Part shown: positions 1 through 8,638 of the stretch, piece after piece
Layout of the letters: every line of letters begins with the position of its first letter
Numbering within the stretch: the stretch's first letter is position 1
DNA from: Allobaculum mucilyticum
GTDB lineage: Bacteria; Bacillota_I; Bacilli_A; Erysipelotrichales; Erysipelotrichaceae
Direction: 5' to 3'
Assembly (NCBI RefSeq): GCF_022701195.1
Contig: NZ_CP078089.1
Span: 1 to 64,000, forward strand
DNA: 64,000 nucleotides
Made by a program: the position numbers and the translations under genes
Notes under the pieces: generated by a model
Seen by the model: only the letters and a program-made list of their open reading frames with translations
What the model was told of the DNA's origin: nothing
The model's database searches: none

Positions 1-11
1 AATTTATACAT

Positions 12-49
12 CGCAGCAGAAGAATCTCTTTCACTTCTGCTGCGTTTTT
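12..49 (+). terminator. intrinsic terminator of an upstream gene outside the window
   Basis: A perfect 11-bp stem (12-22 with 34-44) is followed by five T residues at 45-49. It reads as a rho-independent terminator on the plus strand, so a plus-strand gene probably ends just before the window begins. Confidence 0.8.
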
Positions 50-156
50 CTGTTTCTGCCATTCAGAACGCCCGGATTCTGCCTCTGGAGCAGGCCTCAG
101 GCATGAGCAAACGGTTTTGAGGGGGAGCTCCTTATAATCGAACTGAGGTGATTCCA

Positions 157-708
157 ATGAAAAATGTTGCCATCCTTCTGGCAGAAGGATTTGAAGAAAT
201 CGAAACGCTCGTTCCGTATGACTTGCTCAAGCGTGCAGGAATCCATACGCAGCTTGTCAGCGTTGAGAATACGAAAACCGTAACCGGTGCAAACGGTCTG
301 GTTGTTGAAGCGGATGTACTGCTTCGCGGATACGATTTTCTCAATACAGACTGTCTGATCGTTCCAGGCGGTCCAGGTGTTGAAAAGATTGGAGCAAACG
401 AACTGCTCAGAGATGAAATTACTGCATTTGCAGCCAACCCGTATAAAGTGCTTGGTGCCATCTGCGCCGGTGCTGCTCTGATTGGAAAACTCGGTCTGCT
501 TAAAGACCGCAGATATACCTGCCCGCCGGATCTCAACTCCGACAGCTTTGGCGGAACTTACGAGAAGAAACATGCAGTGACTGACCAGAACGTCGTCACC
601 GGCATTTCTGTGGGCGGTGCATTCGAATTTGCTTTTGATCTGATTGACCGGCTCGAAAGCCATATGAAAGCAGATGAGCTCAAAGAAGCGATCTGCTATA
701 CGCTTTAA
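157..708 (+). CDS. DJ-1/PfpI family protein
   Basis: This is a 183-residue single-domain protein of the DJ-1/PfpI superfamily, whose members act as glyoxalase/deglycase-type or chaperone-like cytosolic enzymes. The visible signatures are the N-terminal strand followed by AEGFEEIE, which carries the acidic residue that polarises the nucleophile, the glycine turn VPGGPG, and the nucleophile elbow AICAGAALIG with its cysteine near residue 107. Length is normal for bacterial DJ-1 (about 180 aa). I chose the ATG at 157 because GAGGTG at 145-150 is spaced correctly for it; an in-frame GTG at 148 overlaps that site. The gene is single, followed at once by a terminator. The precise substrate cannot be told from sequence. 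Confidence 0.9.
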   Translation: MKNVAILLAEGFEEIETLVPYDLLKRAGIHTQLVSVENTKTVTGANGLVVEADVLLRGYDFLNTDCLIVPGGPGVEKIGANELLRDEITAFAANPYKVLGAICAGAALIGKLGLLKDRRYTCPPDLNSDSFGGTYEKKHAVTDQNVVTGISVGGAFEFAFDLIDRLESHMKADELKEAICYTL

Positions 709-728
709 CGAACGCTCATTGACTGACT

Positions 729-767
729 GTCTCAGAATCCGCAATGAAGATTCTGAGACTTTCTTTT
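729..767 (+). terminator. intrinsic terminator after the DJ-1 gene
   Basis: An 11-bp perfect stem (729-739 with 749-759) and a T-rich tract TTTCTTTT at 760-767 lie 20 bp after the DJ-1 stop codon. Confidence 0.85.
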
Positions 768-789
768 CCGGAAAGAGAAAACTGGAGAC

Positions 790-839
790 AAAAAAAGGCA
801 ACGAAGATCTTCGCACTTGCGAAAATTCTTCATTGCCTT
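790..839 (-). terminator. intrinsic terminator for uxaC
   Basis: Read on the minus strand, a stem with arms at about 825-839 and 797-811 is followed by seven U residues (A-run 790-796 on the plus strand). It lies about 95 bp downstream of the uxaC stop. The gap in between contains an 18-bp perfect palindrome at 877-894 (CAATTAATCGATTAATTG) of unknown role. Confidence 0.7.
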
Positions 840-933
840 GGAAATCAGACCGTAAGAGATACGACCCGGCTCGATTCAATTAATCGATTAATTGATGGAC
901 TGATTCGTCTGTTCTGAAATCTTTCTGAACGAC

Positions 934-2343
934 TTAGAAACCGAACCAGGTGTTCGCGTTGTTGAAGCATACATCTTCAACGAGCTGACCGAGCAGTTCT
1001 TCATCTGCAGGAGCACGACCTGCATCTGCAAGTTCTGCTATAACCTGGCAGAGAATGCGGCGGAAGTACTCATGACGCGGGTAGGAAAGGAAGCTTCTCG
1101 AGTCAGTGAGCATGCCGGTGAAGTTGCCAAGCAGGGACTGCTGCATCATTGTAGTCAGCTGATCACGCATGCCGGAGTAGTTGTCATTGACCCACCATGC
1201 GCAGCCAAGCTGAATCTGCTGCTTGCTGCCGCCCTGGAAGGACTGCATCAGAGTAGCCAGAGGTACGTTGTCATTCGGGTTCAGGGAGTACAGGATCATT
1301 TTTGGAAGAGCATCCTGTTTCTGGGCTTCATTGAGCAGGCTCTTGACCTGGTAAACCAGATCGCCCTGAGCACCAGCGGAGTCAAAGCCGTGGTCCGGAC
1401 CCTGGATTGCGAAGTTTACATCGGAAGCGTTACGGATCACGTTCATGTGCATCTGCAGAACCCAGTTATTCTCTTTATACAGTTTCATGAGAAGCAGGTT
1501 CATTGCGGACTGGTAAACGATCACTTCTGCATCGGACAGAGTTTCGCCGTTTGTACGCTTGCTGAAGATTGCTGCAGCTTCTTCACGGGTTGTCGGAGTG
1601 AAGGACATGGAGTTCAGACCATGGTCTGCAAGACGGCCGCCAACAGAGTGGAAGTAGTCTACACGCTGTGCAACAGCTTTTTCGAGGTCTTCATAGCTGC
1701 TGATTTCGATGCCGCTGACATCGGAAAGACGCTTCAGGTAATCCACGAAGGAAGCATCCGCAATGTTCATCAGTTTATCCGGACGAAGAGTCGGAAGAAC
1801 GCGAAGACCAGTTTCTGCTTCGTTTTCGGCAAGCAGCTTGTGGTACTGCAGATCATCAGCCGGATCGTCAGTTGTGCATACGAGCTGTACATTCATCTTT
1901 TTGAGAAGGCTGCGCGGTGTGAAGCCTTCGCCTGCAATTTTCTCGTTGGCAAGCTTCCAGATTTCCGGTGCGTTTTTGGTGTTGAGCATCAGATCGATGT
2001 CGAAGTAGCGGCGCAGTTCCAGATGGGACCACTCGAAGATCGGGTTGCCGATGGCTTTTTCCATCGTTCTTGCAAAAGCGAAGAAGCGGTCATACGCTTC
2101 ACCGTCGCCGGTGATGTTCTTTTCATCTTCGCCGTTTGCACGCATCAGACGCCATTTGTAATGGTCGCCTGCGCCATTGTCGAACAGCCATACCTGTGTC
2201 AGGTTTTCATATGGCTTGTTTTCCCAGATTGCTTTGGGATCGAGGTGGCAATGGTAGTCGATAATAGGCATGTGTTCTGCATGGTTGTGATACAGCGCTT
2301 TGGCCATGTCGCTCTGCAGAATGAAATCTTTATCTAAAAACAT
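934..2343 (-). CDS. uxaC: glucuronate/galacturonate (uronate) isomerase
   Basis: A 469-residue enzyme matching uronate isomerase in length (about 470 aa) and overall sequence. It interconverts D-glucuronate with D-fructuronate and D-galacturonate with D-tagaturonate, the entry step of hexuronate catabolism in the cytosol. The N-terminal metal-site motif IDYHCHLDPKAI at residues 28-39 is typical of the amidohydrolase-like UxaC fold, and HMNVIRNAS in the second half is another family block. A clear AAGGAG site lies upstream of the ATG. The gene is divergent from an AraC-type regulator only 33 bp away, and the rest of the pathway (uxuA, uxuB, eda, kdgK) follows at 4.0-8.6 kb, which supports the assignment. 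A tagaturonate branch (uxaA/uxaB) is not present here, so glucuronate is the more likely substrate. Confidence 0.96.
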   Translation of the reverse strand: MFLDKDFILQSDMAKALYHNHAEHMPIIDYHCHLDPKAIWENKPYENLTQVWLFDNGAGDHYKWRLMRANGEDEKNITGDGEAYDRFFAFARTMEKAIGNPIFEWSHLELRRYFDIDLMLNTKNAPEIWKLANEKIAGEGFTPRSLLKKMNVQLVCTTDDPADDLQYHKLLAENEAETGLRVLPTLRPDKLMNIADASFVDYLKRLSDVSGIEISSYEDLEKAVAQRVDYFHSVGGRLADHGLNSMSFTPTTREEAAAIFSKRTNGETLSDAEVIVYQSAMNLLLMKLYKENNWVLQMHMNVIRNASDVNFAIQGPDHGFDSAGAQGDLVYQVKSLLNEAQKQDALPKMILYSLNPNDNVPLATLMQSFQGGSKQQIQLGCAWWVNDNYSGMRDQLTTMMQQSLLGNFTGMLTDSRSFLSYPRHEYFRRILCQVIAELADAGRAPADEELLGQLVEDVCFNNANTWFGF

Positions 2344-2376
2344 AAGATTCTCCTTAGAAATCAGTACGATATAAAT

Positions 2377-3255
2377 ATGAAAGAAAAACTGAGGTCAGAC
2401 TTTTCCGGCAACCAGAAGATGGCCGGAAAAGACTATGAAGTGTATTACTACAGCGATTCCAGACCGATTCACGTCAATCCTCACCTGCACGACAACTATG
2501 AAGTGCAGCTGATCCTGGAGGGTGATGTCACGATCTATATCAAAGATCAGCCGATTGTTCTCGAACCGGATGACATGGTGATCATTCCGCCGCATCTGCG
2601 CCATTTTTCCAAAATAGAAAGCGGAACGCCGTACCGTCGCTTTATCTTCTGGGTAACCAGAGATTTCTTCGAACAGCTGGCGGGAATGAATGAAGATTTT
2701 GGCTATCTGAATACCATACAGTCGCTGGACCGCTATGTCTGGCATCTGATGCCGATGCAGGCAAGCAATCTGCAGACCCGCATGATTTTTCTGCTTGAGA
2801 ATACGGCATTAACCGGATTCGGACATAAAGCGCGCATGGATCTTTGCGCGGCTTCGCTGATTCTGTGTGTCAGCGAACTGATTCATGAAGAGCTCAATCC
2901 AGAAGCTTTCGTCAAGGATGAGGTTCCTTTAACCCAGGCCCTGATCAACTATATTCAGGCACATCTGAGTGAGGATCTCTCTCTGGAGAAGCTGGCAGAT
3001 GAATTTTTTATCTCGAAATACCATATTGCACATCAGTTTAAAGATGAAATGGGTATTTCGCTGCACCAGTACGTCATTAAGAAGCGTCTCGAACAGGCCA
3101 AGACCCGTCTGCTGGCGGGGCAGGTCATGTCAGAAGCCGTCGAACAGTCCGGTTTTCGGAACTATTCGAGTTTCTTTCGAGCCTTCCAGAAGGAATTCGG
3201 CATGTCTCCGACTGAATACAGGAAAAAAATGATCCCTGACGACGAATCAAGATGA
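2377..3255 (+). CDS. AraC-family transcriptional regulator
   Basis: A 292-residue regulator with an N-terminal cupin-like ligand domain (residues about 15-150, containing HVNPHLHDNYE, the His-rich start of the AraC_binding fold) and a C-terminal double helix-turn-helix (about residues 190-288, ending in the classical GFRNYSSFFRAFQKEFG and SPTEYRKK blocks). It lies divergently from uxaC with only 33 bp between the start codons, so their control regions must overlap and it probably controls the uronate genes. That is inference from position. No clear Shine-Dalgarno precedes the ATG at 2377. A later ATG at 2419 is possible, but residues 1-14 resemble the N-terminus common in this subgroup, so I kept the longer form. 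Confidence 0.9.
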   Translation: MKEKLRSDFSGNQKMAGKDYEVYYYSDSRPIHVNPHLHDNYEVQLILEGDVTIYIKDQPIVLEPDDMVIIPPHLRHFSKIESGTPYRRFIFWVTRDFFEQLAGMNEDFGYLNTIQSLDRYVWHLMPMQASNLQTRMIFLLENTALTGFGHKARMDLCAASLILCVSELIHEELNPEAFVKDEVPLTQALINYIQAHLSEDLSLEKLADEFFISKYHIAHQFKDEMGISLHQYVIKKRLEQAKTRLLAGQVMSEAVEQSGFRNYSSFFRAFQKEFGMSPTEYRKKMIPDDESR

Positions 3256-3279
3256 TCCGGATCAGGGATCTGTTTTTTT
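3231..3279 (+). terminator. intrinsic terminator overlapping the end of the AraC gene
   Basis: GATCCCTGA at 3231-3239 pairs with TCAGGGATC at 3262-3270, followed by TG and seven T residues. The 5' arm lies inside the last codons of the regulator gene. Confidence 0.85.
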
Positions 3280-3303
3280 GGGATTCCTTACGGCTGCTGG
3301 CCG

Positions 3304-3936
3304 GATTTCAACTGAAATCTAAGGCTTCGATGCAGATCTTTCTGCGCTCTGGGCAATGAGAGCAGAGAGATCGCTGCTTTTTGGTGGTAAGAAAGGAATA
3401 CTGCTCCGGTCTGCACACGAGCATAAACAGCCCTGTAATTCAGGGTTTCGCACAGAGATGAACTGTCTTCTGCAAAAAAGGAATGAGAAAGAGAAGAAAA
3501 AGCAGAGAACAGAACGGGGGATCTTTGTGCGACGGTTCATAGCCGTCTTAGAGCAGCGGATGCAAATTCGGCAAACTGACAGCCGGACTTGCTGGTAATA
3601 GAAAGAAGGAAGAGATCCGCAGTGTTAAACAGTATAGAAAGAAGATGTATTGAAGGAGGGGAAGCGGATCTCAGTGTTGAATTTGCTCGAAGCCTTAGCC
3701 AGGTCCAACAGGAAGGGGCACTGTTCGGGCAGTAAAGGTACTGGTGACGACGAATAGTCGCAAATGAACAGAGCGGCAGATCCTGCGAGCGCTGGCTGAA
3801 TCAGCGCTCGGCAAGTCTGTCTTTATATAGGAACGGGGGAGATACAAATATGGAGATACAAATATAAGGAAAGTGAAGAGTAAATGATGGATTCCAGACA
3901 GATCCGGACTTGCCGGATCAGGGGCAAACTGGAATC
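3304..3936. ncRNA. hairpin-dense intergenic region, possible large structured RNA
   Basis: The 784-bp gap between the AraC gene and kdgK has no credible gene. It is packed with inverted repeats: GATTTCA/TGAAATC (3304-3319), GCAGA/TCTGC (3333-3346), CCCTG/CAGGG (3431-3445), GACGG/CCGTC (3531-3547), a 9-bp pair GAGATCCGC/GCGGATCTC (3612-3620 with 3664-3672), ACTG-TTCGGG-CAGT near 3720, CGAC/GTCG near 3750, CGAGCGCTG/CAGCGCTCG (3786-3810), and a nested stem GATTCCAG/CTGGAATC (3890-3936) enclosing GATCCGG/CCGGATC. A 12-bp pair (3319-3330 with 3687-3698) would close a domain of about 380 nt. Neither a promoter nor a U-run terminator was clear on either strand, so the transcribed strand is unknown. 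It could be a large non-coding RNA, a MITE-like remnant, or the 3' UTR of kdgK. Confidence 0.4.
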
Positions 3937-4039
3937 AGATGGGCAAAGGATAATGCTTAAAGGAGATGGGTAAATGAGATGAGTACAGGAAGCGAGCAAA
4001 GATTAAATTCTTGATAAAACTTTGGATCTGCTGAAAAGA

Positions 4040-5074
4040 CTAGCGCTGAACGCGTCCGGATCCGTCACCCTGGGCAAGAGCGTTTACTTCGGACACGGAA
4101 ACGAGGTTGTAGTCGCCTTCGATGGTGTGCTTGAGTGCGCTTGCTGCTACTGCGAACTCGATTGCATCCTGGTCAGCCATGTCAGAAGAGAGAGCATGGA
4201 TCAGACCGCCGCCGAAGGAGTCGCCGCCGCCTACGCGGTCAACGATGTTCAGGTCGTACTTCTTGGAGAATACTGGCTGGCCGGATTTGCCATCGTAGAG
4301 CATTGCAGACCAGAGGTTGCGGTTCGCGTTGATGGACTCACGCAGAGTGATTGCGGTCTTTTTGAAACCGAAACGCTCCGTGAGCTGACGGGCAACATCG
4401 ATATAGCCTTCATGGTTGAGCTTGCCGCTGTTGATGTCGGTGTTGGATGCTTCGATGCCGAATACGTCTTTTGCATCTTCTTCGTTAGCGATGCATACAT
4501 CAACGTATTTGCAGATTTCGCCCATAACTTCTCCGGCTTTTTCTCTGGACCAGAGTTTTTTGCGGTAGTTCAGGTCGATGGAAACAGGGATGCCTTTTTC
4601 GCGGCATTTTTTAACAGCTTCAAGAGTGATTGCTGCTACATCGTCATTCAGGGCAGGAGTGATACCTGTTGTGTGGAACCATACAGCACCATCCAGGATT
4701 TCATCCCAGTTGAAGTCTTCTGGTTTAGCAGTAGCGATAGAGCTGCCTGCACGGTCGTAGATAACCTTGCTAGGACGCTGGGAAGCGCCTTTTTCGAGGA
4801 AGTAGATACCTACACGGTCGCCGCCGCGAACGATATCGTTCGTGTTAACGCCGTATTTGCGCAAGGAGTTTACAGCAGCCTGACCGATTTCGTGAGCCGG
4901 GAGTTTGGAAACAAAGTGTGCATCGTGGCCGTAGTTAGCCAGGGATACTGCAACGTTTGCTTCGCCGCCGCCGTAGGTAGCTCCGAATTTGTCCGCCTGT
5001 ACGAAGCGGTAGTAGCCTTCCGGGGCGAGACGGAGCATCAGTTCGCCGAAAGTAATGATCTTATCGTTCTTCAT
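4040..5074 (-). CDS. kdgK: 2-keto-3-deoxygluconate kinase
   Basis: A 344-residue PfkB-family sugar kinase that phosphorylates 2-keto-3-deoxygluconate (KDG) to KDPG with ATP. The N-terminus has the ribokinase-type start TFGELMLRLAPEG and the glycine-rich YGGGEANVAVSLANYG block. The C-terminal signature is VDRVGGGDSFGGG (around residues 287-299), the family's anion-hole and catalytic Asp motif, here with GGGD in place of the common GAGD. The ATG overlaps the eda stop codon by one base (TAATG), indicating translational coupling. It is the last gene of the uxuA-uxuB-eda-kdgK operon. No terminator is obvious downstream; the next gap is the hairpin-rich 3.3-3.9 kb region. Confidence 0.94.
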   Translation of the reverse strand: MKNDKIITFGELMLRLAPEGYYRFVQADKFGATYGGGEANVAVSLANYGHDAHFVSKLPAHEIGQAAVNSLRKYGVNTNDIVRGGDRVGIYFLEKGASQRPSKVIYDRAGSSIATAKPEDFNWDEILDGAVWFHTTGITPALNDDVAAITLEAVKKCREKGIPVSIDLNYRKKLWSREKAGEVMGEICKYVDVCIANEEDAKDVFGIEASNTDINSGKLNHEGYIDVARQLTERFGFKKTAITLRESINANRNLWSAMLYDGKSGQPVFSKKYDLNIVDRVGGGDSFGGGLIHALSSDMADQDAIEFAVAASALKHTIEGDYNLVSVSEVNALAQGDGSGRVQR

Positions 5075-5715
5075 TATTTACTTCTAACCTCATCGCGTTT
5101 AGCCGCCGCTTTTTTGCAGAGATCTTCGATCTCATCGAATTTCTTCGCGCTGATCAGGTCTTTTTTGACCATCCAGCTTCCGCCAACACACAGAATCATT
5201 TTTTCTTTAAGGTAGTCTTCAAGATTCTTTTCGCTGATTCCGCCTGTCGGCATGAATTTCATCATGTGGTAAGGTGCAGAAATGGCTTTGATCGTTTTGA
5301 TGCCGCCGTAGCTTTCAGCCGGGAAGAACTTAACAGTTCTCAGGCCAAGACGGTAGCATGCCTGTACGTCAGCCGGTGTTGCACATCCCGGAGTTACAGG
5401 GATGTTGTTTTCGATGCAGTAACGGGTGATTTCTTCATCGAAACCTGGAGTAACGATAAATTTAGCACCAGCAGCTACAGCTTCCTTGCACATGTCAACG
5501 CTCAGGATTGTGCCGGCACCAACCAGCAGATCCGGGCAGTTTTCAGCCATGCTTGCGATGGCTTCTTTAGCAGCAGCTGTGCGGAAAGTTACTTCCGCAG
5601 CAGGCAGACCGCCATTTACCAGGGCATTGCCCAGTGGTACAGCATCAGCAGCGTCATCGATTACGATAACCGGAATGATGCCGATTTTTCCGAACTGTTC
5701 AAGAACAGTATTCAT
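5074..5715 (-). CDS. eda: KDPG aldolase (2-dehydro-3-deoxyphosphogluconate aldolase)
   Basis: A 213-residue class I aldolase that cleaves KDPG to pyruvate and glyceraldehyde 3-phosphate. Visible family motifs are the early IPVIVID strand, GLPAAEVTFRT with the catalytic Glu, GAGTILS, FIVTPGF, TPGCATP, and VKFFPAE, in which the Lys forms the Schiff base with pyruvate, then FMPTGGIS for phosphate binding. Length matches the family (about 210 aa). It sits 2 bp after uxuB and overlaps kdgK by one base, so it is embedded in the uronate operon. Dual activity on 4-hydroxy-2-oxoglutarate is common in the family and cannot be excluded. Confidence 0.96.
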   Translation of the reverse strand: MNTVLEQFGKIGIIPVIVIDDAADAVPLGNALVNGGLPAAEVTFRTAAAKEAIASMAENCPDLLVGAGTILSVDMCKEAVAAGAKFIVTPGFDEEITRYCIENNIPVTPGCATPADVQACYRLGLRTVKFFPAESYGGIKTIKAISAPYHMMKFMPTGGISEKNLEDYLKEKMILCVGGSWMVKKDLISAKKFDEIEDLCKKAAAKRDEVRSK

Positions 5716-5717
5716 TC

Positions 5718-7334
5718 TTATTCGTCTCCTTTGACTGCTTCATGAAGCGTCTTGCGTACTGCGCCTTTGCCGGCATTCAGTTTGTTGAACCATTCAACAA
5801 CTGTTTCTGCCAGTCCGGTTTCAACCAGATCGAGACCGAAGATGTTTGCATTGGTCAGGATTGGAGCAAGATCGTCAACAGTGACCTGATCGCCAAGGCT
5901 GATGTTCTTGAGAACCGGCAGAACCTGGCTGTGCAGCGGGTCAGCGGAAAGTTCGAAGCCTTTTCCGTTGTCATCGGTAGCCAGCAGGTAACGGATCCAT
6001 CCAGCGTATACAAGCGGAATCAGTTTCAGATCGTTAACGTCAAGCGTTTCATCTGCCATGTATTTCTTAATGGTGTTTCCGAAACGGACAGACAGTTTCT
6101 GCGAGGTATCAGTGGCGATACGCTGCGGAGCATCCGGCATGAACGGGTTCGGGAAACGGACTTCGATAACTGTGTCGACGAATTCTTTCGGGTTGAGGAT
6201 TTTCGGATCGACAACAACAGGGAGACCTTCTTTGTAGCCGATAGTTTTGATCAGAGCAACGATGTCTTCATCTTTCATTTCTGCAGAGATCAGGTTGTAA
6301 TCGAGCAGAACGCCGAAGATGGACATAGCTGTGTGAAGCGGGTTCAGGCAGGTTGTAACCTTCATGGTTTCAACTTTGTTTACTGTGTCACGGTCTGTGA
6401 ACAGGATGCCTGCTTCCGAAAGAGCAGGTCTGCCGTTCGGGAATTTGTCCTCAACAACGAGGTATTCGGTTTCTTCTGCGTTTACAAACGGAGCAACGAA
6501 GCTGCCGCGATCAGTTTTGATTGGATCAACATCTTCAAGGCCGTCTGCAGCGAGCATTTCTTTCACGGACTCGTCAGGTCTTGGAGTGATTTTGTCAATC
6601 ATTGTCCAGGGGAAGCTGACAGCGGAGTCGTCGCTGAGCCATTTAACGAAGTCTTCAGAAACTTTGCCGTTTGCAGCCCATGCTTTTGCATAAGCCATCA
6701 GAGCCTTCTGCAGTTTCTCACCGTTGTGGGAGCAGTTGTCCATGGAAACCAGGGCAACAGGTGCTTTGTTGGCGAGGAAACGGGTGTAGAGCAGGGAAGC
6801 CGCTTTACCCAGGTAGGATTTTGGAGCTTCCGGACCGTTTTCGAAGTCTTCTTTAACCAGAGGGAGAAGTTCTCCGGCAGCGTCAGTGATGGCGTAGCCT
6901 TTTTCAGTGATGGTGAAGCTGGCCATCTGGAGAGAAGGAGCGCTCATAATGCGTTTCATTTCTTCCCATGCAGCTGCCTCATTCGGGTCCATCAGAACAG
7001 TTTCAGCGATGGAACCGACAACTGTTTTGTCGATGGAGCCATCGTGCTTGAGAGTTACTGCAAGCGCGAGGTTGTCGTGCGAGTTGTTGATCGCAACGAT
7101 GGAAGGATCGAATCCTTCAACGGCGATAATGCCTTTGTTCAGTACACCTGCATTCAGCAGTTCCTCAGCGTCGCGGGCCAGGAATGCTTTGAACAGGTTG
7201 CCTGCACCGAAATGTACCCATTCCGGGGCGTTGATCGTAGCCTCAATCATAGCCGGACGGTCGTAGGAAGGGATTTTGTATCCTTTGTCTTCCCAGACTT
7301 TGCGGTCTTTCAGGCTCTGTGCATTCAGTTTCAT
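5718..7334 (-). CDS. uxuB: fructuronate reductase (mannonate oxidoreductase)
   Basis: A 538-residue polyol-type long-chain dehydrogenase of the mannitol dehydrogenase family that reduces D-fructuronate to D-mannonate with NADH. The N-terminal block WVHFGAGNLFKAFLARDAEEL (Rossmann start) and the C-terminal catalytic block CLNPLHTAMSIFGVLL with following conserved Lys/Asn/His residues fit the UxuB type. AAGGAGG precedes the ATG. It lies between uxuA and eda in one operon; the 187-bp uxuA-uxuB gap carries a strong intercistronic hairpin at 7441-7480. Tagaturonate reductase (UxaB) is a relative, but the neighbouring uxuA makes fructuronate the likely substrate. Confidence 0.94.
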   Translation of the reverse strand: MKLNAQSLKDRKVWEDKGYKIPSYDRPAMIEATINAPEWVHFGAGNLFKAFLARDAEELLNAGVLNKGIIAVEGFDPSIVAINNSHDNLALAVTLKHDGSIDKTVVGSIAETVLMDPNEAAAWEEMKRIMSAPSLQMASFTITEKGYAITDAAGELLPLVKEDFENGPEAPKSYLGKAASLLYTRFLANKAPVALVSMDNCSHNGEKLQKALMAYAKAWAANGKVSEDFVKWLSDDSAVSFPWTMIDKITPRPDESVKEMLAADGLEDVDPIKTDRGSFVAPFVNAEETEYLVVEDKFPNGRPALSEAGILFTDRDTVNKVETMKVTTCLNPLHTAMSIFGVLLDYNLISAEMKDEDIVALIKTIGYKEGLPVVVDPKILNPKEFVDTVIEVRFPNPFMPDAPQRIATDTSQKLSVRFGNTIKKYMADETLDVNDLKLIPLVYAGWIRYLLATDDNGKGFELSADPLHSQVLPVLKNISLGDQVTVDDLAPILTNANIFGLDLVETGLAETVVEWFNKLNAGKGAVRKTLHEAVKGDE

Positions 7335-7440
7335 TGCAAATGCCTCCTTATTACTGGTGATTCTTTATATTCACAGTTCGAAGCTGCGTCAGTCTGACTT
7401 GCATCAGGCTGTTTCGAACTGTTTCTGTCTTTGTTTATCT

Positions 7441-7480
7441 GCACGGTGATGGATGCAGCGAACTGCTGCATCCGCCGTGC
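7441..7480. repeat. intercistronic hairpin between uxuA and uxuB
   Basis: GCACGG...TGGATGCAGC pairs with GCTGCATCC...CCGTGC around the loop GAACT, giving about 15 bp of stem. In the transcript direction (minus) no U-run follows, so it is more likely an mRNA-stability or processing element than a terminator. Confidence 0.6.
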
Positions 7481-7521
7481 TTGTTCTCAATCAGAGAGTT
7501 GTGAAGCGGAGAGGAGAAAGC

Positions 7522-8613
7522 TTACACGTTCTTTTCAGCTTCGGATTTTTCGATGGCTTCCCACAGACCGTTGAGGTATGCAGCTCCAAGAGCGCGGTCG
7601 TACAGACCATAGCCTGGCATGCCGACTTCGTTCCAGATCATGCGGCCATGGTCAGGACGGATCGGGCCGTCGAAGTTGATGTCGTGCAGAGCCTTCATGA
7701 TTTCGTACATATCGAAGGTTCCGCAGCGGGACAGATGCGGTGCTTCTTCAAAGTCGAGTGTTTCCGGGTTTCTGTCGTTGAATTTCAGGTTGCGGACGTG
7801 AGCGAAGTGAATACGGCCTGGCAGTGAACGGATCATTTCCGGCAGGTCGTTTTTCAGGTTCGTTCCGTAAGAACCAGCGCAGAATGTTACGCCGTTGTGA
7901 ACATCGTCTACAGCGTTCATCAGCTTCTGGATTTTTTCTTTGGAAGTGATGATGCGCGGCAGACCGAAGATTGGCCATGCTGGATCATCTGGATGGATAG
8001 CCATTTTGATGTCGTACTTGTTGCACACCGGCATGATGCGTTCGAGGAAGTAAACCAGGTTGTTGAACAGTTTTTCTTCATCAACATCTTTGTATGCAGC
8101 GAAGAGTTCTTTGATCTTCTCCATACGTTCTGGTTCCCAGCCTGGCATTACAGTGCCGTTCATGTCAGAAGCGATGGACTCGAACATTTTTTCAGGATCC
8201 ATAGCATCTACAGTTTTCTGAGAGTAAGCCAGAGCCGTCGAACCGTCTTCGAGAACGCGAGCCAGTTCAGTTCTTGTCCAGTCGAAGACTGGCATGAAGT
8301 TGTAGCAGACCAGCTTGATGCCTTCTTTACCAAGGTTTTCCAGGGTAGCGATGTAGTTTTCGATATCTTTTTCACGGTCTTCATTGCCGATCTTGATGGC
8401 ATCGGATACGTTTACGGATTCGATACCGGAAAGGTTCAGGCCGTGGCTTTCCACGTATTCTTTGAGTTCGTGGATCTCTTCCTGAGTCCAGAGTTCTCCT
8501 GGCTGTTTGTCATACAGCGTTGTGATGACTCCAGTAACGCCCGGAATCTGTCGGATCTGTTCCAGGGTGATGGTGTCGTGACCTGGGCCATACCAGCGAA
8601 GTGTCATTTCCAT
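7522..8613 (-). CDS. uxuA: mannonate dehydratase
   Basis: A 363-residue enzyme that dehydrates D-mannonate to 2-keto-3-deoxygluconate, using divalent metal in the cytosol. The start MEMTLRWYGPGHDTITLEQIRQIPG is characteristic of UxuA, as are CYNFMPVFDWTRTEL, the metal-site stretch MAIHPDDPAWPIFGLPRI, and the closing PDHGRMIWNE block. A TTG at 8622 is in frame, but GGGAGG at 8624-8629 is correctly spaced only for the ATG at 8613, so I use that. It is the first gene of the uxuA-uxuB-eda-kdgK operon. A near-cre sequence and a perfect palindrome lie just upstream, pointing to carbon and substrate control. Confidence 0.96.
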   Translation of the reverse strand: MEMTLRWYGPGHDTITLEQIRQIPGVTGVITTLYDKQPGELWTQEEIHELKEYVESHGLNLSGIESVNVSDAIKIGNEDREKDIENYIATLENLGKEGIKLVCYNFMPVFDWTRTELARVLEDGSTALAYSQKTVDAMDPEKMFESIASDMNGTVMPGWEPERMEKIKELFAAYKDVDEEKLFNNLVYFLERIMPVCNKYDIKMAIHPDDPAWPIFGLPRIITSKEKIQKLMNAVDDVHNGVTFCAGSYGTNLKNDLPEMIRSLPGRIHFAHVRNLKFNDRNPETLDFEEAPHLSRCGTFDMYEIMKALHDINFDGPIRPDHGRMIWNEVGMPGYGLYDRALGAAYLNGLWEAIEKSEAEKNV

Positions 8614-8638
8614 AATTTGCAAACCTCCCAGCGCAGTC

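Noticed and set aside
1072-2337. 421-codon open frame opposite uxaC on the plus strand
   Set aside because: It is fully antisense to a well-supported gene, has no ribosome site and shows no family motif. Long antisense frames are common here because of codon bias; similar ones lie opposite uxuB (5742-7397), glnN (33124-34692) and gltB.
3319-3598. Short ORFs on both strands in the AraC-kdgK gap
   Set aside because: Composition is non-coding, no ribosome sites are present, and the frames cross several strong inverted repeats.
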